From Halieaceae bacterium (GTDB lineage Bacteria > Pseudomonadota > Gammaproteobacteria > Pseudomonadales > Halieaceae), in NCBI GenBank assembly GCA_902520195.1, contig CABYND010000010.1:1-64000 (forward strand): a stretch of DNA of 64,000 bases, given 5' to 3'. Each line of letters opens with the position of its first letter. The first letter of the stretch is position 1. A model generated the notes under the pieces. The model had not been told where the DNA came from. It was given only the letters and a program-made list of their open reading frames with translations, and did not search any database. Shown here in pieces: positions 29,723 through 41,842 of the stretch. Both the position numbers and the translations under genes were made by a program.

Positions 29723-29978
29723 TCTTGCCCCCTTGACTGTCCGAGGGGAGGTGGCTTGTGTCGGCCGCCTTTCACCTCTGTGGAAAAGCGTAGTGTAAGT
29801 TAATTGTTTTTATCGGGGGTGCGTTCAGTGGCGAAAACGGTAGGAATACTGACACTTTGAGATGCGCAAGGGGCGTAGAATAACTCAGCGTTATGCTGAT
29901 CATTCCCCATATACAGTTGGCGCCATAGGTTATGCCAATGAGCTATGCCACTCATTACCCATGCAGGTGGCGCTCAGA

Positions 29979-30686
29979 TCAGGTTGCTCGGTTGAGCAAC
30001 ATAGTGCGGATATGACCAATCGCCTTGGTGGGGTTCAGACCTTTGGGACATACGTTGACGCAGTTCTGAATACCGTGGCAGCGGAACACGCTGAAGGGGT
30101 CGTCCAGCTTGGCCAGGCGATCCTCTGTCGCCGTATCACGACTGTCGGCTAGGAATCGATACGCCTGCAATAAACCCGCGGGACCGACAAAGCGATCGGG
30201 GTTCCACCAGAAGGAGGGACAACTGGTCGAGCAACAAGCGCAGAGAATGCACTCATACAGGCCATCCAACTGTGCACGTTCCTCCGGAGACTGCAAGCGT
30301 TCGATCGCCGGCGCCGGCGTGGGGTTCTGAAGGTAGGGCTGTACTTTCTCGTACTGGGCGTAAAAAAGGCTCATGTCCACAACAAGATCCCGAATCACGG
30401 GCAATCCCGGCAGAGGACGAATCACCAGCTTGTCGCTTTTGACACTCTCTGAAAGCGGGGTGATACACGCCAGGCCGTTTTTGCCGTTCATGTTGAGACC
30501 ATCTGACCCGCAGACCCCCTCCCGGCAACTACGACGGTACGTCACGCTGCCATCGTGATCGGCCTTAATGAGCTCCAGTACATCCAGCACCATCAGATCG
30601 CGACCGCCGGTATCGACAGAAAAATCCTGCATGTACGGGGCTTCGTCGGTCTCGGGGTTATAACGGTATAGACTGACCTCTAACAT
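29979..30686 (-). CDS. sdhB: Succinate dehydrogenase iron-sulfur subunit
   Basis: A 235-residue subunit carrying three clusters: 2Fe-2S ligands in SCREGVCGSDG with a further Cys in GKNGLACI, then the 4Fe-4S group CILCACCSTSCP, and 3Fe-4S/4Fe-4S cysteines in CHGIQNCVNVCPKGLNP. It passes electrons from SdhA to the ubiquinone site formed with SdhC/D. It follows sdhA by 21 bp. Confidence 0.97.
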   Translation of the reverse strand: MLEVSLYRYNPETDEAPYMQDFSVDTGGRDLMVLDVLELIKADHDGSVTYRRSCREGVCGSDGLNMNGKNGLACITPLSESVKSDKLVIRPLPGLPVIRDLVVDMSLFYAQYEKVQPYLQNPTPAPAIERLQSPEERAQLDGLYECILCACCSTSCPSFWWNPDRFVGPAGLLQAYRFLADSRDTATEDRLAKLDDPFSVFRCHGIQNCVNVCPKGLNPTKAIGHIRTMLLNRAT

Positions 30687-30707
30687 CTAATATCGCTCCT
30701 GAAAAAC

Positions 30708-32471
30708 TCAGTAACTTCTCGCCTTCGGCTGGAAAGTTTCAACGGTTTGTGGGGTGAAGTTGACGCTGCGCTTGGACACCTTCTTCCCCTCACTGTGATA
30801 GAGGGAGTGACACAGCCAGTTCTCATCATCTCTTTCGGTAAAGTCTTCTCGCGCGTGGGCACCGCGACTCTCATCGCGCGCCTCGGCTATCACCGCCGTA
30901 GCTTCTGCAGTTTCGAACAGGTTCTGCAACTCAAGGCACTCAATACGCGAGGTATTAAACGCGTTGGAGCGGTCGGCGAGTGCGACATTCTCTACGCGCT
31001 CTCGCAGGTCAGCCAGCTTGGCGATCCCCTCGCGCATAAACTCACCGGTGCGGAACACGCCAAAGTGGTTCTGCATGATTTCCTGCAACTCATGGCGCAG
31101 CGGCGCCACCTGCTCGCCCTGCTCTCGGTCATTCAGTGTCTGCAGCCGGGCGCCGGCAGCTTCAACGTCTGTTTGCGACGCATCCCGCAACTCAATCCCT
31201 TCGCGAAGCGACTTCTCTATAAACAGACCCGAGGCGCGACCAAAGACCACGAGATCGAGCAACGAGTTACCGCCGAGTCGATTTGCACCGTGCACCGAGA
31301 CACACGCGACTTCGCCACAGGCATACAGACCCGGGATAATTGCGTCGTTGCCATGCGCATCTACGGTCAGTGCCTGACCGTGTACGTTGGTGGGAATACC
31401 ACCCATCATGTAGTGGCAGGTGGGAACAACCGGAATGGGTTCTTTGACGGGATCGACGTGGGCAAAGGTGCGGCTCAACTCACAGATCCCCGGGAGCCGG
31501 GATTCCAGCACCTCCTCACCGAGGTGATCCAGCTTGAGCTTCACGTGATCGCCGTTAGGGCCGCAGCCCCTGCCCTCGAGAATCTCGAGCACCATTGAGC
31601 GTGCCACTACGTCTCTACCCGCCAAATCCTTCGCGTTAGGCGCATACCGCTCCATGAAACGCTCGCCGTCCTTATTGATCAGGTAACCGCCCTCACCGCG
31701 ACAGCCCTCAGTGACCAATGTGCCGGCACCGTAGATTCCGGTCGGGTGGAACTGCCACATCTCCATGTCCTGCGCCGGCACACCTGCGCGGAGCGCCATG
31801 CCCATGCCATCACCGGTATTGATGTGGGCATTAGTGGTAGAGGCATAGATCCTGCCCGCACCGCCCGTCGCGAAGACCGTCGCCTTGGATTTCACATAGA
31901 CGGTCTCACCCGTTTCGATGCAGATGGCGATCACACCCACCACCGCACCATCCTGGTTCTTCACCAGATCAACGGCAAACCACTCATTGAAGAAGACAGT
32001 CTCGTTTTTGATGTTGTTTTGATAAAGCGTGTGCAACAGCGCGTGACCTGTGCGGTCGGCCGCCGCGCAAGTACGGGCCGCCTGGCCACCCTCGCCAAAA
32101 TTTTTCGATTGCCCACCAAAAGGTCGCTGGTAGATGCGGCCCTCCTCAGTACGCGAGAAAGGCAGGCCCATGTGCTCCAGCTCGAAGATCGCCTCGGGAC
32201 CGACCGAGCACATGTACTCAATAGCGTCTTGGTCGCCGATGTAGTCAGAACCTTTAACGGTGTCGTACATGTGCCAGCGCCAGTCGTCCTGAGGGTCCGC
32301 ACTCGCGATTGCGCAGGTAATTCCGCCCTGCGCAGACACGGTGTGTGAACGCGTGGGAAACACCTTGGAGATCACGGCAGTCTTGTAACCGGACTGGGCC
32401 AACTGCAGCGCCGCGCGCATGCCAGCACCCCCGCCGCCTACAATCACCCCATCAAAAGAAATCGTTCTCAT
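30708..32471 (-). CDS. sdhA: Succinate dehydrogenase flavoprotein subunit
   Basis: The 587-residue FAD subunit oxidises succinate to fumarate. The start ATG 32471 ([17 protein letters not shown]) places the FAD Rossmann motif at the N-terminus; an upstream frame to 32507 adds only an unconserved leader. SHTVSAQGG carries the His that bonds FAD covalently, and [11 protein letters not shown] and [14 protein letters not shown] are substrate-site landmarks. The C-terminal [13 protein letters not shown] tail is typical. It is 69 bp downstream of sdhD. Confidence 0.97.
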   Translation of the reverse strand: MRTISFDGVIVGGGGAGMRAALQLAQSGYKTAVISKVFPTRSHTVSAQGGITCAIASADPQDDWRWHMYDTVKGSDYIGDQDAIEYMCSVGPEAIFELEHMGLPFSRTEEGRIYQRPFGGQSKNFGEGGQAARTCAAADRTGHALLHTLYQNNIKNETVFFNEWFAVDLVKNQDGAVVGVIAICIETGETVYVKSKATVFATGGAGRIYASTTNAHINTGDGMGMALRAGVPAQDMEMWQFHPTGIYGAGTLVTEGCRGEGGYLINKDGERFMERYAPNAKDLAGRDVVARSMVLEILEGRGCGPNGDHVKLKLDHLGEEVLESRLPGICELSRTFAHVDPVKEPIPVVPTCHYMMGGIPTNVHGQALTVDAHGNDAIIPGLYACGEVACVSVHGANRLGGNSLLDLVVFGRASGLFIEKSLREGIELRDASQTDVEAAGARLQTLNDREQGEQVAPLRHELQEIMQNHFGVFRTGEFMREGIAKLADLRERVENVALADRSNAFNTSRIECLELQNLFETAEATAVIAEARDESRGAHAREDFTERDDENWLCHSLYHSEGKKVSKRSVNFTPQTVETFQPKARSY

Positions 32472-32540
32472 AACTCTCACGTCTACCCTGGGAGCCCCTT
32501 CCAGCACCGCTCCCCTCGTTTACAGCTGATCCCAGACGCC

Positions 32541-32900
32541 TCAGCTCCAGATAATGACAATCACCCAAATGACGTAACCCACCAATGCGAGCGACACGCC
32601 TAACTCGCAAAGCAACCTGATGGCATTGCCCTTCGGCCCCAGCATACGTTCGGTCAGGTAATCCGTGAACACGGACCACAAACCAATCCAGCTGTGCGCT
32701 GCCAACGACAGCGCGGCCATCAGGGTGAAAACCTTCATCCACGTCTGATCGAACAGCGAACGCCAAGAAGTGTAGTCAACTGAGCCCAGTAACTGGTAGG
32801 CGATCACAATAAAATATGCGAGCAAGACGAGGGACGTGACGCGCTGAATTAACCAGTCGGACAGCCCTGTTCTGCTAAAGCTCGTGACAGAGGTCACCAT
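32541..32900 (-). CDS. sdhD: Succinate dehydrogenase membrane anchor SdhD
   Basis: The 119-residue membrane subunit has three hydrophobic helices. The heme b ligand is the His of HSWIGLWSVFTDYL, which also holds the Asp-Tyr pair near the quinone site. I choose ATG 32900 (MVTSVTSFSRTGL), which overlaps the sdhC stop by 7 bp, over an ATG five codons upstream. It anchors SdhAB with SdhC. Confidence 0.92.
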   Translation of the reverse strand: MVTSVTSFSRTGLSDWLIQRVTSLVLLAYFIVIAYQLLGSVDYTSWRSLFDQTWMKVFTLMAALSLAAHSWIGLWSVFTDYLTERMLGPKGNAIRLLCELGVSLALVGYVIWVIVIIWS

Positions 32901-33280
32901 ATCAGTGCCCCCCAAATCGCTGCGGCCGCCGCCGCCAGCAAGAATACGATGCGCGCACCCACTACACCGCCGCGCATCGTCTCACCAATACCCGCGTCCA
33001 TAATGAGGTGCTTGATGCCAGCGAGCGCGTGGTAGGTCAGTACCGATGCGATCCCCCAACTGATGAGCTTGGCTAACGGCGAGGACAACACCGCCGTCAC
33101 CGCATTAAAAGAAGCCTCAGAGGCCAGGCTTTGGTCGAGCGCCCACAGCATCAGGAAGCTGGAAAAGAACATCAACACCCCGGTCACGCGGTGCGTGATG
33201 GAGGCGTAAGCGGTCACCGGCAAGTCAATGGTGCCAAGGTCCAGATTGACAGGACGCGTGTCTCTTGAAGTTGGTCTCAC
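32894..33280 (-). CDS. sdhC: Succinate dehydrogenase cytochrome b556 subunit SdhC
   Basis: The membrane subunit has three helices. RPVNLDLGTIDLPVTAYASI is the usual SdhC opening, SITHRVTG carries the quinone-site Ser/Arg, and HALAGIKHLIMD holds the heme ligand. A frame is open back to ATG 33367, but the first 29 residues are unlike SdhC. GTG 33280, with TGAG upstream, gives 128 residues, the family length, so I use it. It is the first gene of sdhCDAB and is divergent from gltA. Confidence 0.88.
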   Translation of the reverse strand: MRPTSRDTRPVNLDLGTIDLPVTAYASITHRVTGVLMFFSSFLMLWALDQSLASEASFNAVTAVLSSPLAKLISWGIASVLTYHALAGIKHLIMDAGIGETMRGGVVGARIVFLLAAAAAAIWGALIW

Positions 33281-33438
33281 GTTAAATCTCAGAGTAGTTG
33301 CAGTTGCGACGGAGGGTACGGTCGGTGACCCAATATCATCCGGGGTCGGGAGTATAGGTGGGCTCACAATTGATTACAATTTCAGCGCACCTGTCTCGCG
33401 ATCCGGCTGACAAGCTGACCCATTGAGCCCGTTTCAAA

Positions 33439-33467
33439 TTGACATGTCAGGCGCTCAGCATTAGTTT
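33439..33467 (+). promoter_or_regulatory. Putative promoter of gltA
   Basis: TTGACA at 33439-33444 is followed after 17 bases by TAGTTT (33462-33467), about 35 bp before the gltA ATG. The -35 is perfect and the -10 is weak. Confidence 0.45.
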
Positions 33468-33501
33468 GGCACCCTCTCATTTTTAAGCGGTAGTCACCTT
33501 T

Positions 33502-34797
33502 ATGTCCGAGAAACACGCCACCCTAAACCTCACCCGCGAGGATGGAACTGAGCAGGCCATTGATCTGAGCGTGCACTCGGGCACTTTGGGCCCCGATGTT
33601 GTCGATGTCGGCAAGCTGACCGCCAACGGTTACTTCACCTTCGACCCCGGTTTTACCTCCACCGCAGCCTGCGAATCGAAAATCACCTTTATCGATGGCG
33701 AGAAAGGCGTGCTGCTCCACCGGGGGTATCCGATCGAGCAGCTGGCGGAACATTCGGACTACCTCGAAACCTGCTACCTATTGCTCAACGGCGAGTTGCC
33801 GACCGCTGAGCAGAAAGAAGAGTTCGTCGGCATCATGACCCGACACACCATGGTGCATGAGCAGATCCGAACCTTCTTCAACGGCTTCCGACGTGATGCG
33901 CACCCCATGGCCATCATGTGTGGCGTGGTCGGGGCGCTCTCGGCGTTCTATCACGACTCAACGGACATCTCCGACCCATGGCACCGTGAGGTAGCGGCAT
34001 TCAGATTGATTGCCAAGATGCCCACTATTGCTGCCATGAGTTACAAGTTCTCCATCGGGCAACCCTTCATGTACCCTGATAACAGCCTCGATTACGCGGC
34101 TAACTTCCTGCACATGATGTTCGGCAATCCCTGTGAACCAACAAAGGTGTCGCCCACCATAGCCCGCGCCATGGATCGTATCTTCCTGCTCCATGCCGAC
34201 CACGAGCAGAACGCCTCAACCTCTACCGTACGCCTCGCGGGCTCCTCGCAAGCCAACCCCTTTGCCTGTATTGCAGCGGGGATCGCAGCACTCTGGGGTC
34301 CCTCTCACGGGGGCGCCAATGAAGCCGTAGTGAAAATGCTCGAAGAGATCGGCACGGTAGACAAAATCGACGAATACATTGCGAAGGCAAAAGACAAAGA
34401 CGATCTGTTCCGCCTGATGGGATTCGGACATCGGGTCTACAAGAACTTTGATCCCAGAGCCAAGGTCATGAAACAGGCAGCTGACGAGGTGTTGGCTGAG
34501 CTGGGCATCGAAGATGAGAACCTCGAAATCGCCAAACGACTCGAAGAAATCGCGCTCAAAGACGAGTATTTCATCGAGAAGAAGCTCTACCCCAACGTCG
34601 ACTTTTACTCCGGCATTATTCTAAAAGCATTGGGTATTCCGACATCGATGTTCACGGTGATCTTTGCCATTGGGAGAACCGTTGGCTGGATCGCACACTG
34701 GAACGAGATGATCGGCGGTGCTTATCGCATCGGGCGACCGCGTCAGCTATACACCGGTGAGACCCAAAGAGACTTCATCCCATTGGATGAGCGGTAA
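33502..34797 (+). CDS. gltA: Citrate synthase (type II)
   Basis: A 431-residue hexameric-type citrate synthase. Catalytic residues are seen in [11 protein letters not shown] (His), [13 protein letters not shown] (His) and NVDFYSGI (Asp). The N-terminal domain with [22 protein letters not shown] is that of NADH-sensitive gram-negative enzymes. It is transcribed away from sdhC, so the two halves of the TCA block share one 134-221 bp control region, depending on the true sdhC start. Confidence 0.97.
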   Translation: MSEKHATLNLTREDGTEQAIDLSVHSGTLGPDVVDVGKLTANGYFTFDPGFTSTAACESKITFIDGEKGVLLHRGYPIEQLAEHSDYLETCYLLLNGELPTAEQKEEFVGIMTRHTMVHEQIRTFFNGFRRDAHPMAIMCGVVGALSAFYHDSTDISDPWHREVAAFRLIAKMPTIAAMSYKFSIGQPFMYPDNSLDYAANFLHMMFGNPCEPTKVSPTIARAMDRIFLLHADHEQNASTSTVRLAGSSQANPFACIAAGIAALWGPSHGGANEAVVKMLEEIGTVDKIDEYIAKAKDKDDLFRLMGFGHRVYKNFDPRAKVMKQAADEVLAELGIEDENLEIAKRLEEIALKDEYFIEKKLYPNVDFYSGIILKALGIPTSMFTVIFAIGRTVGWIAHWNEMIGGAYRIGRPRQLYTGETQRDFIPLDER

Positions 34798-34805
34798 GTT
34801 GACCC

Positions 34806-35930
34806 ATGACGGCCTCTGCGGTGATCACAGGCTCGGGACTGTTCACGCCGGCTGAGAGCATTAGCAATGAGGAACTGGTTGCCTCATTCAATGCCTGGGT
34901 CGATCTTTACAACGCTGACAACAGCGAGGCGATCGCAGCGGGTGATATAGAGGCTAAAACCCACTCCTCTGCCGACTTCATCGAAAAAGCCTCGGGCATC
35001 AAGTCTCGCTACGTCATCAATAAAGCCGGCATCCTCGACCCCGAGCGGATGGTGCCCGAGATTCCGGAGAGGCATAACGATGCACAATCGGTGATGTGCG
35101 AAATCGCCTGTCGGGCAGCCGAGCAAGCCATGGACGAAGCAGGCGTTGGCGCCTCGGATCTGGACGCCGTTATTGTGGCGGCCTCTAACATGCAGCGCGC
35201 CTATCCCGCCATGGCCATCGAGGTCCAGTCAGCCCTCGGCGCCAGCGGGTTCGCCTTTGATATGAATGTTGCCTGCTCCTCTGCTACGTTCGGCATTCAA
35301 CAAGCCAGCGACGCCGTGAAATCCGGCAGCGCAGCGCGTGTACTGGTCGTCAATCCGGAGATCTGTACGGGCCATCTCAACTTCCGCGATCGCGACTCCC
35401 ACTTTATTTTTGGGGACGTCGCCACGGCAGTAGTGGTCGAGAGTGATGCCACCGCGGCCAGCGGAGCTGGCTGGGATATTCTGGATACGCGCCTGCAGAC
35501 GCTGTTCTCCAATAACATCCGAAATAACTTTGGCTTCCTCAACCGCGCCGACGAGCGCGGCATTGGTCAAACTGACAAGCTGTTCATCCAGGAAGGCCGA
35601 AAAGTGTTCAAAGAGGTCTGCCCTGCGGTCGCCGAACAAATTACGAGCCAGCTCGCCGACATGAATATTGCGGCCGACGACCTGAAAAGGATTTGGCTGC
35701 ATCAGGCAAATCAAAACATGAACGACCTGATCGCTCGAAAGGTTTTTGGTCGCGAACCGTCCGAGGAAGAGTCTCCGACAATCCTCGATGAGTACGCCAA
35801 TACTTCCTCAGCGGGCTCGATTATCGCTTTCAACAAACACAGCGCGGATCTGACGAGTGGCGACCTCGCTATACTGTGCTCGTTCGGCGCGGGCTATAGT
35901 ATCGGCTCTATTGTGCTCCGCCGCCGCTAG
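34806..35930 (+). CDS. Beta-ketoacyl-ACP synthase III-like enzyme
   Basis: A 374-residue thiolase-fold condensing enzyme. The active-site Cys is in VACSSATFG, the His in WLHQANQNM and the Asn in YANTSSAGS, the complete KAS III triad. It is about 55 residues longer than E. coli FabH, with extra sequence before SGIKSRYV ([19 protein letters not shown]). It starts 8 bp after gltA, so the two are probably co-transcribed. It may be an initiating or acyl-chain-specific KAS III; the chain preference is not readable. No acyl carrier protein gene is nearby. Confidence 0.85.
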   Translation: MTASAVITGSGLFTPAESISNEELVASFNAWVDLYNADNSEAIAAGDIEAKTHSSADFIEKASGIKSRYVINKAGILDPERMVPEIPERHNDAQSVMCEIACRAAEQAMDEAGVGASDLDAVIVAASNMQRAYPAMAIEVQSALGASGFAFDMNVACSSATFGIQQASDAVKSGSAARVLVVNPEICTGHLNFRDRDSHFIFGDVATAVVVESDATAASGAGWDILDTRLQTLFSNNIRNNFGFLNRADERGIGQTDKLFIQEGRKVFKEVCPAVAEQITSQLADMNIAADDLKRIWLHQANQNMNDLIARKVFGREPSEEESPTILDEYANTSSAGSIIAFNKHSADLTSGDLAILCSFGAGYSIGSIVLRRR

Positions 35931-35936
35931 GCAGGT

Positions 35937-37004
35937 TCAACCGGTTTCGGCAGAGACAATCTCCCGCATCACCACCAGCAGTTGCTCAGCTTGCGCCATT
36001 GTCCCCACTGAGACGCGTAACCAGTTCTTAATGCGCTGCTTATCCCAGCGCCTCACCAGAATATCTCGCGAACGCAAGGCGTCGAAGATATGTTTGCCGG
36101 GGAGCGTATTGTGTTGAATAAAAATAAAGTTCGCTTGCGAGGGGAGCACCTCAAAACCCATCGCCTCCAGGCCTGCGCTCATGACCTCACGGACATCGCG
36201 CACGCTCTGCGAAGCCGCTTCAAGCCACTGCATATCTTCGATCGCCGCTGTGGCCGCGGACTGGGCAACAGCGTCCAGAGGATAGGAATTAAAAGAATTT
36301 TTGACCCGGTTCAGACCCTCGATGAGCTCCGCTTGCGCAATCGCATAGCCCACGCGCAGGCCCGCCAGCCCATGACTCTTGGAGAGACTGCGGGTCACAA
36401 CGAGGTTGTCATGGCCCGCAACCAGGGGCACGGCAGTTTCTGCGCCAAAACCAAAGTAGGCCTCATCAACGACCACCAGCCGATCGCGGTTTGATTCAAC
36501 CAGCGCCACAATCTCATCCCGCGGCAGCGCACGCCCCGTCGGCGCATTGGGGTTAGCCAGCACGACCGCAGCGTCATCGTTTTTTAGCGCCTCGAGGTCT
36601 ACCGAGAAATCGTCCAGCACCGGCACCTCCGTGAGGTCGACGTCATAGAGTGCCGCCCAGACAGGATAAAAGCCATAGGTCGTGTCCAGCGTCTGAACCC
36701 GCTGCCCTTTCAGAAAGGCAAACCAAAGATGCGCCAGCACCTCGTCAGAACCGTTACCCACATAGACCTGCGCGGGTGACACCGACTCGGCGGCTGCAAT
36801 CGCGCTCCGCAATCTCTCAGCAGTGGGGTCGGGATAGCGCCTCAGCTGGTCACCGGTGATGTCGCGCACAGCCGTGAGCACTGCATCCGCCGGCGGCAAG
36901 GCGTGCTCATTGGTATTGAGTTTGATTAGCGTATCAGAGGCAGGCTGCTCCCCTGGCACGTATGGCTCAAGACCAGCTATTTTCTCTACCCAGAACCGAC
37001 TCAT
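35937..37004 (-). CDS. hisC: Histidinol-phosphate aminotransferase
   Basis: A 355-residue fold-type I PLP enzyme acting in histidine synthesis. The PLP Lys is in TRSLSKSHGLAGLRVGY, the substrate region VDEAYFGFG is upstream, and the N-terminus (AGLEPYVPGEQ) and LNTNEHALPP fit HisC. It stands alone, convergent with the KAS III gene (6 bp apart) and outside any his operon. Other class II aminotransferases, for example for phenylalanine or tyrosine, are a less likely reading. Confidence 0.88.
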   Translation of the reverse strand: MSRFWVEKIAGLEPYVPGEQPASDTLIKLNTNEHALPPADAVLTAVRDITGDQLRRYPDPTAERLRSAIAAAESVSPAQVYVGNGSDEVLAHLWFAFLKGQRVQTLDTTYGFYPVWAALYDVDLTEVPVLDDFSVDLEALKNDDAAVVLANPNAPTGRALPRDEIVALVESNRDRLVVVDEAYFGFGAETAVPLVAGHDNLVVTRSLSKSHGLAGLRVGYAIAQAELIEGLNRVKNSFNSYPLDAVAQSAATAAIEDMQWLEAASQSVRDVREVMSAGLEAMGFEVLPSQANFIFIQHNTLPGKHIFDALRSRDILVRRWDKQRIKNWLRVSVGTMAQAEQLLVVMREIVSAETG

Positions 37005-37077
37005 CGCTGTGCTCCAACGTCAGGCGCTCGCAATGCTAACTGTTACCCCGCCCAAAGTCAGGTTGATGCCGCGGCCG

Positions 37078-38406
37078 TCACTGGCTAGCGTCGGTTCTTC
37101 CGCACTCTGTTGAGCAGACGTCACAGGCTACGGCTCGGTCGTTGGGGAAGACCAGCCTGAACGTACTGCCTTTCTCTAATTCGCTGTCAATAAACAACTT
37201 AGCGTCATGCGAGACCGCTACGTGCTTGACGATTGCCAGTCCCAAACCGGTCCCCCCCGTTGCCTGACTGCGACTTTTATCGACGCGATAAAAACGCTCG
37301 GTGAGGCGCGGAATGTGCTTGGCATCAATACCGGGGCCCTGGTCTGCTACGAGCAGTTCTGGGCCCACCACCGTATCTGACCATCTCACCGACACAGGCG
37401 CCTCACTGTACTTCAGTGCATTCACAATCAGGTTGCTAATGGCACTGCGTAACTCCGCCGCATTACCCAGCACACAAAGTTTTGACGAGGTCACCACTTC
37501 AATTTGTCGGTCAGGCCACGCAGCCATCAGCTCGTCGCAAACATGGCTAAGTAGGTCGACCAGGTCAAGCTGGTCATCTTTACGCTCCCCCTCCACGCTC
37601 TCTATTCTGGACAGCCACAGCAGATCCGATATCAAGCTCTCCATACGGGCCGTCTGGACATCCATCGAGCCCAGCGACTTCACAAGCCGCTCGTCCGACT
37701 CGGGCATCAGGGATTGGAGTGTTTCAATGTAACCTTTGATCACCGTCAAGGGAGTGCGCAGTTCGTGAGACACGTTGCCGACGAAGTCACGCCGCATACG
37801 CTCCAGCTTGTCCTGCTCAGTGACATCCTTGATGAATACAAGGCGGTCGTTGGCGCCAAAACGGGAGAACTCGAGCTGCAAGCAATACTCCGGGTCCGGG
37901 CCCGGCTTAATACGCAATGGCTTTTGAAAATTCTCCTTACGCATGTAGCGCTTTAGCGATTTGCCGGGCGCGACATCAGAGAACGGCTTGCCTTCCTCTT
38001 CTTCTAGCGTGATATCGAGCAAATATTCGGCCGCGTCATTGCACCACACCAGCCGCCCGTCTGAATTGATAATCAGCGCTGCGTCCCGCATGGACGCCAA
38101 AGAGTCTGTGAGATAGGACTGAGAGCGTGCGGGCGTCTTGGCTGCCACCGTGTCACGACTGCGCAGCGCATAGACATCACGAAGCACACCCCCAAGGCCC
38201 GAGTTTGAAATGGGGGGCACCTGCTCAGGATCGGCGAACCAGCGGTACACCCTAGTGAGTTGCCATCCCCAGCAAATCGCCAGAACCAGCACCAGAGCCA
38301 CCAAAGCCAACTTCCAGTCCTGGGTCGATAACCACAAGGCACCAGCGGCAAACAGTGCCGCCAATAGACGACGCGATTCGAGGACAAAAAAACCGGGTGT
38401 GGTCAC
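37078..38406 (-). CDS. phoR: Phosphate sensor histidine kinase
   Basis: A 442-residue membrane kinase: short N-terminal hydrophobic segments (LLAALFAAGALWLS, LALVALVLVLAICWGW), a PAS-like domain (MRDAALIINSDGRLVWCN), the H-box SHELRTPLTVIKGYI, and an ATPase domain with DQGPGID and TGGTGLGLAIVKH. It would phosphorylate PhoB when phosphate is scarce. Its start overlaps the phoB stop (ATGA), and the Pho box ahead of phoB gives autoregulation. Confidence 0.95.
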   Translation of the reverse strand: MTTPGFFVLESRRLLAALFAAGALWLSTQDWKLALVALVLVLAICWGWQLTRVYRWFADPEQVPPISNSGLGGVLRDVYALRSRDTVAAKTPARSQSYLTDSLASMRDAALIINSDGRLVWCNDAAEYLLDITLEEEEGKPFSDVAPGKSLKRYMRKENFQKPLRIKPGPDPEYCLQLEFSRFGANDRLVFIKDVTEQDKLERMRRDFVGNVSHELRTPLTVIKGYIETLQSLMPESDERLVKSLGSMDVQTARMESLISDLLWLSRIESVEGERKDDQLDLVDLLSHVCDELMAAWPDRQIEVVTSSKLCVLGNAAELRSAISNLIVNALKYSEAPVSVRWSDTVVGPELLVADQGPGIDAKHIPRLTERFYRVDKSRSQATGGTGLGLAIVKHVAVSHDAKLFIDSELEKGSTFRLVFPNDRAVACDVCSTECGRTDASQ

Positions 38407-39113
38407 GCCACCGCCAGATCGCGGGGTGAGAAACGATAACCCGTGCCCCTCACCGTCTGGATCAAATCTGCATAGATGGGATCACCCGCCTGTAGCGCTT
38501 TTCGGAGGCGACGAATGTGCACGTCGACCGTCCGCTCTTCCACATAAACATTGGCGCCCCAGACTCTATCAAGCAATTGTGCGCGGGAATAAGCCCGCTC
38601 TGGATGCGCCATAAAAAAATGTAGCAACTTGAATTCTGTCGGCCCCATCTCGAGCGCTTTTTGACTGAGCATCACGCGGCGACTGTCAATTTCGAGCACG
38701 AGCTCGCCAACGCGCATTTCGCTACCACCCTCCTCGCTGGACGAGCGTCGGAGTATTGCCTTCATCCTCGCAATAAGCTCCTTAGGTGCAAACGGCTTGG
38801 TGATGTAATCATCAGCGCCGACTTCCAGACCCTGCACCACATTATCTTCATGGGTCTTGGCGGTCAGCATGACCACGGGCAGCGCCTGAGTCGCCTCTTC
38901 CTTTTTCAGGCGCCGAAGGAGTTCGATACCGCTGCCGCCAGGCAGCATCCAGTCCAGCAGCACCATATCGGGCGATTCGTCGACGATCAGCCGATACGCT
39001 TCGTGAATGTCGGCCGCCTCGAGACACTCAAAATCGGAAATTTCCAGCGCCAGCCTGAGCATCTCACGGATACTGGCCTCGTCATCGACCACCAGCACTT
39101 TTTTTGCTGACAT
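38403..39113 (-). CDS. phoB: Phosphate response regulator
   Basis: A 236-residue OmpR-family regulator. The receiver domain has acidic DDEAS, phospho-acceptor Asp in MVLLDWMLPG (about residue 54) and Lys in ITKPFAPKE. The winged-helix DNA-binding domain follows (ERAYSRAQLLDRVWG, VDVHIRRLRKAL, RGTGYRF). It leads the phoBR operon, with direct repeats matching its own target 42 bp upstream. Confidence 0.96.
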   Translation of the reverse strand: MSAKKVLVVDDEASIREMLRLALEISDFECLEAADIHEAYRLIVDESPDMVLLDWMLPGGSGIELLRRLKKEEATQALPVVMLTAKTHEDNVVQGLEVGADDYITKPFAPKELIARMKAILRRSSSEEGGSEMRVGELVLEIDSRRVMLSQKALEMGPTEFKLLHFFMAHPERAYSRAQLLDRVWGANVYVEERTVDVHIRRLRKALQAGDPIYADLIQTVRGTGYRFSPRDLAVA

Positions 39114-39154
39114 ATCGCCTCCGAATTGGGCTTTAGCCTAAGGCCCTCTATTAC

Positions 39155-39183
39155 ATGTCAGTAATGTGACATTCCCGTGACAG
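39155..39183 (-). promoter_or_regulatory. Pho box upstream of phoB
   Basis: On the minus strand three 7-base repeats, CTGTCAC, ATGTCAC and CTGACAT, are spaced exactly 11 bases apart. This is the CTGTCAT-type direct repeat bound by PhoB dimers, so phoBR is probably self-activated. Confidence 0.8.
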
Positions 39184-39203
39184 CGGCCTTTGTACGCGAC
39201 CAC

Positions 39204-41842
<2,639 letters not shown>

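Noticed and set aside
37033-37053. Possible fifth copy of the dispersed repeat between hisC and phoR
   Set aside because: GCTAACTGTTACCCCGCCCA has the two end motifs abutted, but the TTGTGAT spacer and flanks are missing; chance similarity is more likely.
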